Of a stretch of 64,000 bases of DNA, positions 53,507 through 61,393 are shown one piece after another. Under the pieces are notes generated by a model. That model saw only the letters and a list, made by a program, of their open reading frames with translations, was not told the DNA's origin and searched no databases. Location: positions 28,056-92,055 of the forward strand of contig NZ_BBPQ01000027.1 in the NCBI RefSeq assembly GCF_000787855.1. Reading direction: 5' to 3'. Each line of letters opens with the position of its first letter. Within the stretch, counting starts at the first letter, position 1. Origin of the DNA: Streptacidiphilus anmyonensis (lineage in GTDB: Bacteria > Actinomycetota > Actinomycetes > Streptomycetales > Streptomycetaceae). The position numbers and the translations under genes are program-made.

Positions 53507-54472
53507 ATGAGGCCCCGGATCGTCGCGGGGACAGGTCACCGGGCCCTGGCGGAGGCCGTCGCGGCAGCGCTCGGCACCGAACCGGTGACCTGCGAGACCG
53601 AACGTTTCCCCGACGGCGAACTGCGGCCCGTGGTGGGCGACGTGCAGGGCGCGGACCTGTACCTGGTCCAGCCCACGGGGCCGCCGGTGAACGACAACCT
53701 GGTGGAGCTGCTGCTCCTGCTCGACGCGTGCCGCCGGGGAGGTGCGCGCAGACTCACCGCGCTCGTGCCGTACTTCGGCTACGCCCGGCAGGACCGGCGC
53801 ACCGCCGCAGGGCAGCCGGTGGGCGCCCGCGTCGCCGCCGACCTGCTGGTGGCCGCGGGCGCCGACCGGCTGGTCGTCATCGATCCGCACACCGCCGCGC
53901 TCGAGGCGATGTGCGGCGTCCCGGTCGAAGTGCTCACCGCCGTGCCGCTGCTCGCGGACGCCCTGGGCCAGGAGCTGTCCCGGGCCGCCGTGCTGGTCGC
54001 ACCCGACCTCGGCGCGGTCAAGCTCGTCGAGCACTACGGCCGGCTGCTGCGCCTCCCTGTGGCCGTGGTTCGCAAGACACGCGTCTCCGGCACGCAGGTG
54101 CTGGCCGAGGAACTGGTCGGGCAGGTCGCGGAACGACCCGCGGCGATCATCGACGACATGATCAGCACCGCGGGCACCGTCGAGACGGCCGTGAAGGTCC
54201 TGCTGGCCCACGGCGCCGTTGCCGACATCACCGTGGCCACGACCCACGCCCTGCTCGTCGGCGGCGCCTGGGACCGGCTCCAACGGCTTCCGATCCGCCG
54301 TCTGGTCGTCACCGACACCCTTCCCGTGGAGACAGCCGGAGCGTCGCCGCTCCAGGTGTGCTCCGTGGCTCCGCTGCTCGCCGATGCCGTCGACCTGCTG
54401 CACGGCGACGAGCCCGCCGTGGCGTCCCCAGTCCAGGGTGGGGTGGGCGGCGTCCGGGCGTACCCGGGGTGA
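53507..54472 (+). CDS. Ribose-phosphate pyrophosphokinase-like protein
   Basis: The 321-residue protein is read from ATG 53507 (MRPRIVAGTGHRALAEAVAA). ATG 53468 is upstream but gives an Arg-rich tail without family likeness. Motifs are ERFPDGELRPVVGDVQGADL (FPDGE), QPTGPPVNDNLVELLLLLDA, VPYFGYARQDRRTAAGQPV, VIDPHTAALEAMCGVPVE, and the PRPP loop AAIIDDMISTAGTVETAVKV. Canonical Prs has DLHxxQIQGFF and DDMIDTGGT. Here these are DPHTAALEAM and DDMISTAGT, so it belongs to a divergent group. It would make PRPP from ribose 5-phosphate and ATP, or bind them for regulation. Confidence 0.88.
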   Translation: MRPRIVAGTGHRALAEAVAAALGTEPVTCETERFPDGELRPVVGDVQGADLYLVQPTGPPVNDNLVELLLLLDACRRGGARRLTALVPYFGYARQDRRTAAGQPVGARVAADLLVAAGADRLVVIDPHTAALEAMCGVPVEVLTAVPLLADALGQELSRAAVLVAPDLGAVKLVEHYGRLLRLPVAVVRKTRVSGTQVLAEELVGQVAERPAAIIDDMISTAGTVETAVKVLLAHGAVADITVATTHALLVGGAWDRLQRLPIRRLVVTDTLPVETAGASPLQVCSVAPLLADAVDLLHGDEPAVASPVQGGVGGVRAYPG

Positions 54473-54524
54473 CCTGGGGTGGGTCGTCTCGCGCATCCGC
54501 GGCGAGCCGCGCAGGCTGGGGTGC

Positions 54525-54797
54525 ATGACGATGGATATCGACCTGGAGGCCCTGACCGACCGGATCATGGACGATGCCCGCAGGGGCGACCGGGCGGCCG
54601 TGGAGCAGGCCCTCGCCTCCTGGGGGATGAAGGGTATGGCGGCGGGATTCCTGGTCGCGCAGCAACAGGACGTCCGGCTTCTCCTCGACGGCCAGGTCGA
54701 GCGGCTGCTCGACTATGCGAGGGCTAACGGGGCCACGCCGGAAGCGCTGAAGTGGCTCCAGGAACAACTGGACGGGGCACCACCCCCGCCCGGCTAG
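54525..54797 (+). CDS. Small helical hypothetical protein, 90 residues
   Basis: ATG 54525 opens MTMDIDLEALTDRIMDDARR, continues GDRAAVEQALASWGMKGMAA and ends WLQEQLDGAPPPPG. It is helical and soluble, with good codon bias. GGGG lies about four bases upstream. No family is recognised. It is probably the last gene of the CBS-Prs run. Confidence 0.6.
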   Translation: MTMDIDLEALTDRIMDDARRGDRAAVEQALASWGMKGMAAGFLVAQQQDVRLLLDGQVERLLDYARANGATPEALKWLQEQLDGAPPPPG

Positions 54798-54837
54798 CAC
54801 AGCCGCGGTGCCCGGTTTTCCGCGCCCGGCGCGGGCG

Positions 54838-55005
54838 TCAGCGCTGGGCCTGGCGCCCCGATCGCCTCCAGCGCCAGCCCAGGTAGATCAGGTCGGCCAC
54901 CAGGAGCACGGCTCCGATGACCAGGAGGTACAGCAGGCCCTTGGCGACGGCGCCGACGATCCCGAGCACGATCGCCACGATGATCACGAGCAGGAACAGA
55001 GCCAT
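54838..55005 (-). CDS. Small hydrophobic membrane protein, 55 residues
   Basis: This gene is too short for ordinary lists. ATG 55005 has GGGAGG upstream at six bases. MALFLLVIIVAIVLGIVGAV and AKGLLYLLVIGAVLLVADLI form two helices, then WRWRRSGRQAQR makes a basic tail. It matches the abundant streptomycete 'hydrophobic protein' type found near stress genes. It starts 31 bases after the PRC-barrel gene on the same strand, suggesting an operon. Confidence 0.8.
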   Translation of the reverse strand: MALFLLVIIVAIVLGIVGAVAKGLLYLLVIGAVLLVADLIYLGWRWRRSGRQAQR

Positions 55006-55036
55006 CACGCCCTCCCTTCCATGCGGGGCATGTCGT

Positions 55037-55396
55037 TCATCGCCGGGCGAGTTGCCGCTCGCCCGCCGTTCCGGGCTGGTAGGTCAGGCCGTAGTGCCGG
55101 AAGATCGCTTCCTCCTCCGTCGCGGGCAGGACATCGTCCACACCGATCGCCGGGCAGCCCTTCACTTGCGACTTCGCGTAGTTGACCCGGACGTACCCGG
55201 GGCCGACGACCGCTCCGTCGAGGGGGACGAAGACCAGTCGGTGACGGGTGGGAAGGCCGACCTGCACCGTGGCCATGGCCGGCGCGTCGGTGGTGGTGTC
55301 CACGTAGACCGCCTCCATCGCACCGATCTTGTGGCCGCCCGGGTCCACGACGTCCTGGGTGCGCCATTCGCGGATGTCCGCAGCCTCGATCACCAT
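55037..55396 (-). CDS. PRC-barrel domain protein
   Basis: The protein has 119 residues from ATG 55396. IREWRTQDVVDPGGHKIGAM, EAVYVDTTTDAPAMATVQVG and HRLVFVPLDGAVVGPGYVRV make the PRC beta-barrel (as in RimM and photoreaction-centre H subunits). ILPATEEEAIFRHYGL-type endings (here VLPATEEEAIFRHYGLTYQP) are common in actinomycete stress PRC proteins. It probably serves as an adaptor. It lies between CorA and the small hydrophobic protein on the same strand. Confidence 0.92.
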   Translation of the reverse strand: MVIEAADIREWRTQDVVDPGGHKIGAMEAVYVDTTTDAPAMATVQVGLPTRHRLVFVPLDGAVVGPGYVRVNYAKSQVKGCPAIGVDDVLPATEEEAIFRHYGLTYQPGTAGERQLARR

Positions 55397-55447
55397 CTGG
55401 CCCCCCTTCCTCGGGATGTCCCCATTCAGCTTGCCCCCCGACTCCGG

Positions 55448-56428
55448 TCAGAGCCAGTCCTTGCGTTTGAAGGCGACGTACAGCAGCACCGAGAGGACGA
55501 CGATGACGAGACTGGAGACGAGGAATCCCGACTCCTTCCCGAAGCCGGGGTAGGGCACGTTCTGCCCGTAGAAGCCGGTGATCGCGGTCGGGACGGCGAT
55601 GATCGCCGCCCAGCTGGTCACCTTCTTCATGATCATGTTCATGCGGTTGGCCTGGACCGAGAGGTTGGTCTCCACCAGGGAGGTGAGCATGTCCCGCAGC
55701 GACTCGGTCCACTCGGTGACGCGCAGGACGTGGTCGTAGACGTCGCGGTAGTACGGCATGAGCGGCTCCGGCACCACCCCCAGGTCCGGACGCATCAGCG
55801 AGTTGACGACCTCCCGCATGGGGAGCACCACCCGGCGCAGGCGGACCAGCGACTTGCGCAACTCGTACGAGCGCCGCTGCACCTCCTGGATCTGCCTGCG
55901 TTCCTCTCCGAAGAGCAGTTCGTCGAGCTCCTCGATACGGTCGTCGAAATGCTGCACGGCGGCGAAGTGCCCGTCCACCAGGTAGTCCAGCAACCCGTAC
56001 AGCAGCAGGCCCACACCGGGCGCCGGGGAGGCGGAGGCAGGCGCCCGGTCCCAGCGGGCCACCACCTCGTCGATCGGCAGACCGGCGTCCTTGCGGACGG
56101 TGATCAGCGCGTTCGCGGTGATCAGCACCGCGATCTCACTGGTCACCAAGCTCACGTCGTCCGGGGCGACGGAAACCGCGTAGGCGCTGAGGAACTGGTG
56201 GGACCGGTAGCTGTCCAGCTTCGGCCGCTGTCCGGCATGCACGGCGTCCTCGAGCGCGAGCTCGTGCAGCCCCAGCTCCTCGCCCACCGCCGCGAAGTCG
56301 GCCGGGTCCGGTCGGCACAGGTCCAGCCACACGACGGCGTTCGGCTCCGCCAGATACCGCGAGACGTCGCTGACCGGGAAGCCCTCGAGGGCGAGGACGC
56401 CGCTTCGGTAGAGCCGGGTACGGGCCAT
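55448..56428 (-). CDS. corA: CorA-family divalent cation transporter
   Basis: The protein has 326 residues. ATG 56428 (MARTRLYRSGVLALEGFPVS) is chosen over ATG 56491, whose extra 21 residues are Arg-rich. A cytoplasmic funnel (VVWLDLCRPDPADFAAVGEE, LDYLVDGHFAAVQHFDDRIE) is followed by two C-terminal helices, MIMKKVTSWAAIIAVPTAIT and GFLVSSLVIVVLSVLLYVAF. The pore loop reads GFYGQNVPYPGF: the signature GMN is GQN. This variant occurs in some actinomycete CorA-like proteins, and ion preference may differ from Mg2+. Basic residues end the protein (FKRKDWL). Confidence 0.9.
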   Translation of the reverse strand: MARTRLYRSGVLALEGFPVSDVSRYLAEPNAVVWLDLCRPDPADFAAVGEELGLHELALEDAVHAGQRPKLDSYRSHQFLSAYAVSVAPDDVSLVTSEIAVLITANALITVRKDAGLPIDEVVARWDRAPASASPAPGVGLLLYGLLDYLVDGHFAAVQHFDDRIEELDELLFGEERRQIQEVQRRSYELRKSLVRLRRVVLPMREVVNSLMRPDLGVVPEPLMPYYRDVYDHVLRVTEWTESLRDMLTSLVETNLSVQANRMNMIMKKVTSWAAIIAVPTAITGFYGQNVPYPGFGKESGFLVSSLVIVVLSVLLYVAFKRKDWL

Positions 56429-56509
56429 GCTCCGACCATAACCGCGACACTTCGGCAGGGCCGGACGCGGCCGACGCCTGCGGAGTCTCACCCCCTGCGC
56501 CGCGAGTCC

Positions 56510-57832
56510 TCAGGTCCGGCCGTACCGGGTCGCGTCGTCGGCGAACTCCCGGGCCATCTCCTCGGTCACGGTCGCCCGGGTGCTGTCGATGGCGTTCAGG
56601 TAGTCAGCAGTGGTGGGACGTGCCCGTTCGCCGGTGTCGAGAGTGCGCTCGAAGACCGTCTGGGCGACCCCCCGGGCGACCTGCTTGACGTCGGCGGGAG
56701 TGAACCCTTCGCTGGCGTCTGCCAGGGCTTCCGTGTCGGCGTCCGTGCCCGTCTTGGCGATGTAGCCGGTCCACAACGCGATGCGGGCCGCCCGGTCCGG
56801 CGGCCCGACCGGCAGGACGTAGTCGAACCGGCCGTGCCGCAGGAAAGCCGGGTCCAAGGCGGAGACCGCATTGGTGGCGCACACCAGCAGCCTGCCGTCA
56901 CGCTCACGGAAGCTCACGATCGACTTGAGGAGTTCGTTGACCACGCCGACCGACGCCGGGTCCGCGAGGTTGCGCGTACTGGCGACCTCTTCGACCTCGT
57001 CGATGAAGACCAGCACCCGGTCGAGCTCCGCGATCTGCCCGAAACGGTGACCGAGGCCCGTGGCGAGCCCACCCTCCAACGCCAGCCGGGAGGGAAGGAG
57101 CTCGACGAACGGCCACCCGAGCCGGCCGGCCACCGCTCTGGCGAACGTGCTCTTCCCCGTTCCCGGCGGCCCGAACAGCACCACCGCGCGGGGAGGTTCC
57201 ACGCCGTGCTCGTCCGCGACCCCGGGATTGGCCAGCGGGAGCACCAGGCGGCGTTCGATGAGCCGCTTCTCGTCGGTCATCCCTCTCAGCTGCCCCCAGA
57301 GGCCGGCATCGGGCACCGATCCCCCCAGCGACGCCAGAACCGCCGAGCCCTGGGCACTCACCACGGCGACCTTCTCGAAGTACGTCAGACCCTGGTGATG
57401 GGAGAAGCCCGAGTTGCCCAGCGCCGTGGCGCCGGTCGCCTCCGCCGAAAGAACGGCCGCGACGATCCTGGCTCCGGCCGCCTGGAGACGATGCTCCAGT
57501 GCCGAGACCAGCGCCGTGCCGAGGCCCAGGTTGCGCCAGGCCGGATGCAGGGCGACGCGCAGCACCCAGGCCCGGTCCCCGTCCACCCGGCCCACCGCCG
57601 CACCCACGAGATGTCCCTCGGCCACCGCGACCACGCTCGGGTTCCCGGCCTGCAGCGCGGCCACGACTTCCGAGAGACGGAAGACAGCGGGCGGGTCCGC
57701 GCCGGCGTTCTCACCGTCGAGCCGCACGACTGCCTCGAGGTCGTCCGGAGTGAAGTCACGCACGTGCCACACCGCCACAGTCGGCCCTCGGGGGTCGTGG
57801 TCCCGGGGCTTCCCTGCGGTCTGGCGGTCCAC
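56510..57832 (-). CDS. GNAT acetyltransferase-AAA+ ATPase fusion
   Basis: The 440-residue protein is read from GTG 57832, four bases after the DUF5994 stop. An inner GTG at 57778 is possible. Residues about 20-155 are a GNAT domain (VWHVRDFTPDDLEAVVRLDG, ALHPAWRNLGLGTALVSALE with the acetyl-CoA loop RNLGLGTA). Residues 180-430 are a AAA+ module: Walker A VLFGPPGTGKSTFARAVAGR, Walker B RVLVFIDEVEEV, sensor LLVCATN, arginine-finger region DPAFLRHGRFD, as in FtsH/p97 relatives. No protease domain follows. The combination suggests ATP-driven remodelling coupled to acetylation. Confidence 0.85.
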   Translation of the reverse strand: MDRQTAGKPRDHDPRGPTVAVWHVRDFTPDDLEAVVRLDGENAGADPPAVFRLSEVVAALQAGNPSVVAVAEGHLVGAAVGRVDGDRAWVLRVALHPAWRNLGLGTALVSALEHRLQAAGARIVAAVLSAEATGATALGNSGFSHHQGLTYFEKVAVVSAQGSAVLASLGGSVPDAGLWGQLRGMTDEKRLIERRLVLPLANPGVADEHGVEPPRAVVLFGPPGTGKSTFARAVAGRLGWPFVELLPSRLALEGGLATGLGHRFGQIAELDRVLVFIDEVEEVASTRNLADPASVGVVNELLKSIVSFRERDGRLLVCATNAVSALDPAFLRHGRFDYVLPVGPPDRAARIALWTGYIAKTGTDADTEALADASEGFTPADVKQVARGVAQTVFERTLDTGERARPTTADYLNAIDSTRATVTEEMAREFADDATRYGRT

Positions 57833-57835
57833 GGG

Positions 57836-58318
57836 TCACGCCGCGGATGTGATGCCGGTCTTGACGAAGATCTGCCGGGCCGAGTCCGAGGCTCCGGCCA
57901 GCACCGCCGCAGCCATGGCGGCCTGGGCGGCCGCGGGGTCCGCGTCGGGAGGAACGACCAGGAGCAGGAAGTGGTCGTGGTCGCCGCGGGTGAGGATCAC
58001 CGTGTCGTCGCCGACCGGGAACCAGTCGATGTGGACGACGCGGTCGTCGACGGTCATCCGTCCCGGCACCTCGTCCCATGCGGCGGCGTCTAGGCCCACC
58101 CGCTGGATCGGCCCCACGGACTCCGCCACCGCCGTGATCAGTGCCGGAAGCTCCGCGGCCAGGTCGCGTGAGCGCGGCCACCAGGCGCCGTCGTGCGCGC
58201 CGAGCCGCGACGCGGTCGTCTCCAGCCGCAGCACGACCGCACCGGGCGCCCGCGGCCAGTCGTTTCCGTCCGGCAGCAGCCTTCCCGCTGACGGCGTGGT
58301 GCAAGGATCGACACTCAT
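57836..58318 (-). CDS. DUF5994 family protein, copy 2 (divergent)
   Basis: The 160-residue protein is read from ATG 58318. It shows the family core: RLGAHDGAWWPRSRDLAAEL, IQRVGLDAAAWDEVPGRMTV, VHIDWFPVGDDTVILTRGDH and FLLLVVPPDADPAAAQAAMA. It differs more from the other two copies than they do from each other and lacks the 93-base leader repeat. It is likely an older member. It is translationally close to the GNAT-AAA+ fusion gene. Confidence 0.88.
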   Translation of the reverse strand: MSVDPCTTPSAGRLLPDGNDWPRAPGAVVLRLETTASRLGAHDGAWWPRSRDLAAELPALITAVAESVGPIQRVGLDAAAWDEVPGRMTVDDRVVHIDWFPVGDDTVILTRGDHDHFLLLVVPPDADPAAAQAAMAAAVLAGASDSARQIFVKTGITSAA

Positions 58319-58597
58319 GGGACACCGCCTGTCCACAACGGACCACCCCGCCCGACAGCCGACGTCGCTCCGCCAAACAGAGGCCGACGCGCCGAGCCGC
58401 TTCGGGGGCCGATTCCACGCTACTCCGGTGGGGCCGCAGTAGCGTGAAAGCCGTCGGGCACGCCGAGCCCCGCCCCTGGCTGCCGTGGCTCCCGGCGGTC
58501 ACAAGGTCCACGGTGGGGCGGACCCCGGAAGCCCGGCCGGCGGTCGGCCACCGACCGGCCCACACCATGTCACCTGTCCCTGGGGAGTGGAGGACCT

Positions 58598-58885
58598 GTG
58601 CAGGACGAGCCCTTGCCGCCGCTCGGGCACGCCGACGTCCGCGTCATCGCAGCCACGCCGGACGCCGCGCGCCAGGTCGCGCTTGTGCTGCGCAGCACGT
58701 TCGTGAGCACCGAACAGCGCAGCTATCCGGCGGGGCCGGACGGGACCGGTACGAGACTGCACCTCACAGTGGACACCACACGCGCCCCGGAGGCGCCCGG
58801 TCCGCTCCCCGACCGTTCGTCCGGCGGCGACCACCCACACCCCGGCAGGTCTGATCCCGGCGCGAACTGTCCCGTGCCATGCTGA
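58598..58885 (+). CDS. Small conserved hypothetical protein, 95 residues
   Basis: GTG 58598 follows GGAGTGGAGG. The product has ADVRVIAATPDAARQVALVL, RSTFVSTEQRSYPAGPDGTG and TRLHLTVDTTR. The first 65 residues form a beta-alpha-beta-like domain I have seen as a streptomycete hypothetical. The tail is disordered. The function is unknown. Confidence 0.6.
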   Translation: MQDEPLPPLGHADVRVIAATPDAARQVALVLRSTFVSTEQRSYPAGPDGTGTRLHLTVDTTRAPEAPGPLPDRSSGGDHPHPGRSDPGANCPVPC

Positions 58886-58936
58886 TGATCAGGACCTGGG
58901 GCCGGTCCTCTCCGGCCCGGCGCGGAGCAGGCTGAA

Positions 58937-59029
58937 AGCACCGAGGGTCTTCCCAGCACGGGCTGCAGTGCCCCTGTCGTTCTCGATGAACGCCGACACC
59001 GGGCCCGCGCGCGGGCCCGGGGACAAGAC
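58937..59029 (+). repeat. DUF5994-locus leader repeat, copy B
   Basis: This 93-base block has AGCACCGAGGGTCTTCCC at its start, CCCCTGTCGTTCTCGATGAA in the middle and GGGGACAAGAC at the end. It is closest to copy A. Confidence 0.85.
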
Positions 59030-59180
59030 CCGTGTCACTGATTCGACGGCCCTCCGTCACCTTCCCCCCGCCACGGGCGGAGTCTCCCCCGCTGTGCCCC
59101 GCCCTGCGACCCGCCTTACCGCCGGATCCCGCTGGGAACACGACGCCTGGTCGACGCCCGCGCACGATGTCGCAGACCAG
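59030..59180 (+). pseudogene. Truncated DUF5994 start
   Basis: After leader copy B, the plus-strand frame reads SLIRRPSVTFPPPRAESPPL and CPALRPALPPDP, matching SLMRPPSVALPPPRTESPVL and RLALRPAAGGG of copy 1. Similarity ends after about 40 residues near 59140, leaving no DUF5994 core. Confidence 0.65.
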
Positions 59181-59230
59181 CGGAACTCTGACGCCTGATC
59201 AGTCCAGCGCGCCGGCAACAGCTACCGCGT

Positions 59231-60000
59231 CTACGGACTGCTCCCCTTCCAGCACAGCAACTGCCACAAGGTGCCCGCCCCGATCTGCTCGTACGTGAGC
59301 CCGGACTCCTCGGCCAGCGCTTCGAGTCCAAGGCTCCCACCACAGGCCTCCGCAGCCCTGGCCAGCAGGCCCGCCCACAGCTCCGCTTCGCCGAACGTCC
59401 CTTGCTGCTCGAACCGAGCCTTGAGGTGCTCGACCGTGCAGTCGGCCGCCGGGTGCAGAGCGGGTAGTGCCTGCCCCAGCCCCAGGGAGGCGCGGGCGAG
59501 GACGCCACCGTCGGCCTCCCAGGTGTGTTGGTGGCCAGGGCGACGGCAGCGGCGAGCAGGGCGCTTGCGGTCTGCCGGATGGCGGGGTCGGCGGCCGCCG
59601 CCATCAGCCGGGCGGCTGTGGTCGGGTCCGTCTGCAGCGGGACGACCAGCAGGTTGCAGCGTCCGACACCGAAAGAGAGGAGCAGGAGCTTGTGCGGATC
59701 CTGGTCGACGGCGCACCAGCCGATCCGGATGACACGGCCTGCCATCGGCAGCCGGGCCGGCAGCGGCTGCCTCCAGTGGCGAGGGTCGACGGTCACGCGG
59801 TTGATGCGCCCCCAACTGCGATCCAACTCGGCCATGATCAGCGGAAGTTCGTGCGCAAGGTCATCGGAGTGAGGCCACCAGGCCCCGTCGAACAGACCGG
59901 ATGGGGGGCCGACTGGCTTGAGCGCGAAGCGCGGGCGGGGCGTGAACGGCGGAGGGTCGGGCAGCGCGGGAGAACGCCCGGGAAGCGGCGCTGTGGTCAT
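59231..60000 (-). pseudogene. DUF5994 protein, copy 3, frameshifted to a C-terminal extra domain
   Basis: From ATG 60000 the frame gives LFDGAWWPHSDDLAHELPLI, GRINRVTVDPRHWRQPLPAR, IRIGWCAVDQDPHKLLLLSF and LLVVPLQTDPTTAARLMAAA, very close to copy 1. Near 59505 the sensible frame shifts to WEADGGVLARASLGLGQALP, then FEQQGTFGEAELWAGLLARA and LTYEQIGAGTLWQLLCWKGS, ending at 59231. WEADGG equals WESEGG of copy 1, so a single indel is likely. The added 80-residue helical tail is not present in copy 1. It may be functional if the indel is a sequencing error. Confidence 0.65.
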
Positions 60001-60008
60001 GGTGCGGG

Positions 60009-60101
60009 CCCGTCCCCGGGCCCCGCCAGGGCAGGCGTGGTGTCGGCGTTCGCCGAGAACGACGGGGCTTGGCCGCCGGTGTCCGAAGAACCCTCGGTAC
60101 T
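60009..60101 (-). repeat. DUF5994-locus leader repeat, copy C
   Basis: This minus-strand block starts AGTACCGAGGGTTCTTCGG, contains CCCCGTCGTTCTCGGCGAAC and ends eight bases before the ATG of copy 3. It is the most diverged of the three but keeps the same length. Confidence 0.8.
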
Positions 60102-60172
60102 TTCACCGTACTCCGCTCCTGCCCGATTGAGGCCGGTTCCGCGGTGCGCATCCACGCCCGCGGGAAGGTCCG

Positions 60173-61393
60173 TCAACGGCCCGTTCCACGCCATTCGATC
60201 AGGAAGATCGTTGCGTCGTCGCTGGTGCGCCCGCCCCGTGCCGCCTTCAGGGCGTGGGAGAGGGCCCGTGTGGTGGCTGCCAGGCCGTTCCCGGCGCGCC
60301 CCACACGTGCGGCGATGTCGATGAGCTGCGTGCGGCCGAACTGGATGCCTCCCGAGGTGTGCTCCTCGACCACGCCGTCAGTGAAGCAGACAATCCGGTC
60401 TCCTGATTGCAGGTTCACCTCGCTGACCAGCGGCTTCTCGCCGCCGAAGCCGACAGGAAGCGTGGTCGGACTGTCGAGAATCCGGACGACGTCGTGGTCG
60501 CGGACCAGCAGCGGCGCCGGGTGCCCGGCGTTGACCCACTGCAACCGTCCGGACGGGACGTCCAGCCGCATCATCTGCGCCGTGGCGAAGTGCTCGGGAT
60601 CGAACTGGTCCGCGATCACCTCGTCCATGTAGGCGTAGATCTCAGCCAGGCCGACGCCCGCACGCCGCGCGTGGCGGTAGGCGCCGATCGCTGCGGTGGC
60701 CATCACCGCGGCCTTCAGGCCGTGCCCCATGGCGTCGATCACGGCGGCATGCAGGGTGTCGCCGTTCAGGGCGTAGTCAAAGCTGTCCCCGGCGACCTCG
60801 TAGGCCGGCTCCAGGAAACCCGCCACCTCCACCTCGGGGACCGACATCGTCAGCGGAGGGAGCAGGGACCACTGGATCTCGGCGGCGACGCTCATCGGAC
60901 GGCGCCGCCGTGCCCGAGTGAACAGGTCCGTGGACCGGTCCCGTGATGTCAGCAGGCTCGCCACCAGGGTGGCGAACTGGGTCAGTTCCGCTCCCTCCCG
61001 GTCGTCGAGGCGGTCCACGGTCAGTGCCAGCACGCCGAGGTTCTCGCCGCCGTCCGTCAGCGGGAGGTAGACCCGCAGCCCGCCTGCCTCGGGCAGCGCG
61101 ACCAGACGCTCCTCCACGAGGGCCCGCCCCGCCGGTGAGCCGACGATCGGCTGTGGGCCCGTGCCGGCGCAGCCGTCGTATGACAGGGGGACGAGGAGCA
61201 GTTGCTCGTAGTCCTGGAGCAGCAGCACGGCGTCCCGCCCGCCGGCGACGGCGAGCTCCTGCGCGACCACCGAGACGAAGAGCCGAGGCGGCACAGCGGC
61301 CGCACGATCCAGGAGACGACCAAGCAGGCGCCCGCCGAACCTCCCCGCGCCCCCGGCCCCGGGCGCGGCCCGATCTCCGTGACGCTCCTCCAT
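60173..61393 (-). CDS. GAF-like/PP2C (SpoIIE/RsbU-type) serine phosphatase
   Basis: The protein has 406 residues from ATG 61393. Residues 30-150 are a GAF-like sensor (DAVLLLQDYEQLLLVPLSYD, GENLGVLALTVDRLDDREGA). Residues 170-400 are the PPM/SpoIIE phosphatase: AEIQWSLLPPLTMSVPEVEV, the metal motif YEVAGDSFDYAL, AVIDAMGHGLKAAVMATAAI, LQWVNAGHPAPLLVRD, CFTDGVVEEH and SDDATIFLIEW. The Asp residues for Mn2+ are present, though the usual GGDWYD reads AGDSFD. It should dephosphorylate STAS antagonists in a partner-switching sigma system, such as the STAS protein at 47925 (inference). Confidence 0.93.
   Translation of the reverse strand: MEERHGDRAAPGAGGAGRFGGRLLGRLLDRAAAVPPRLFVSVVAQELAVAGGRDAVLLLQDYEQLLLVPLSYDGCAGTGPQPIVGSPAGRALVEERLVALPEAGGLRVYLPLTDGGENLGVLALTVDRLDDREGAELTQFATLVASLLTSRDRSTDLFTRARRRRPMSVAAEIQWSLLPPLTMSVPEVEVAGFLEPAYEVAGDSFDYALNGDTLHAAVIDAMGHGLKAAVMATAAIGAYRHARRAGVGLAEIYAYMDEVIADQFDPEHFATAQMMRLDVPSGRLQWVNAGHPAPLLVRDHDVVRILDSPTTLPVGFGGEKPLVSEVNLQSGDRIVCFTDGVVEEHTSGGIQFGRTQLIDIAARVGRAGNGLAATTRALSHALKAARGGRTSDDATIFLIEWRGTGR

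Noticed and set aside
54917..58093. 1058-residue plus-strand frame
   Set aside because: It runs antisense to PRC-barrel, CorA and GNAT-AAA+ genes and has no motif of its own. It results from high-GC codon bias.
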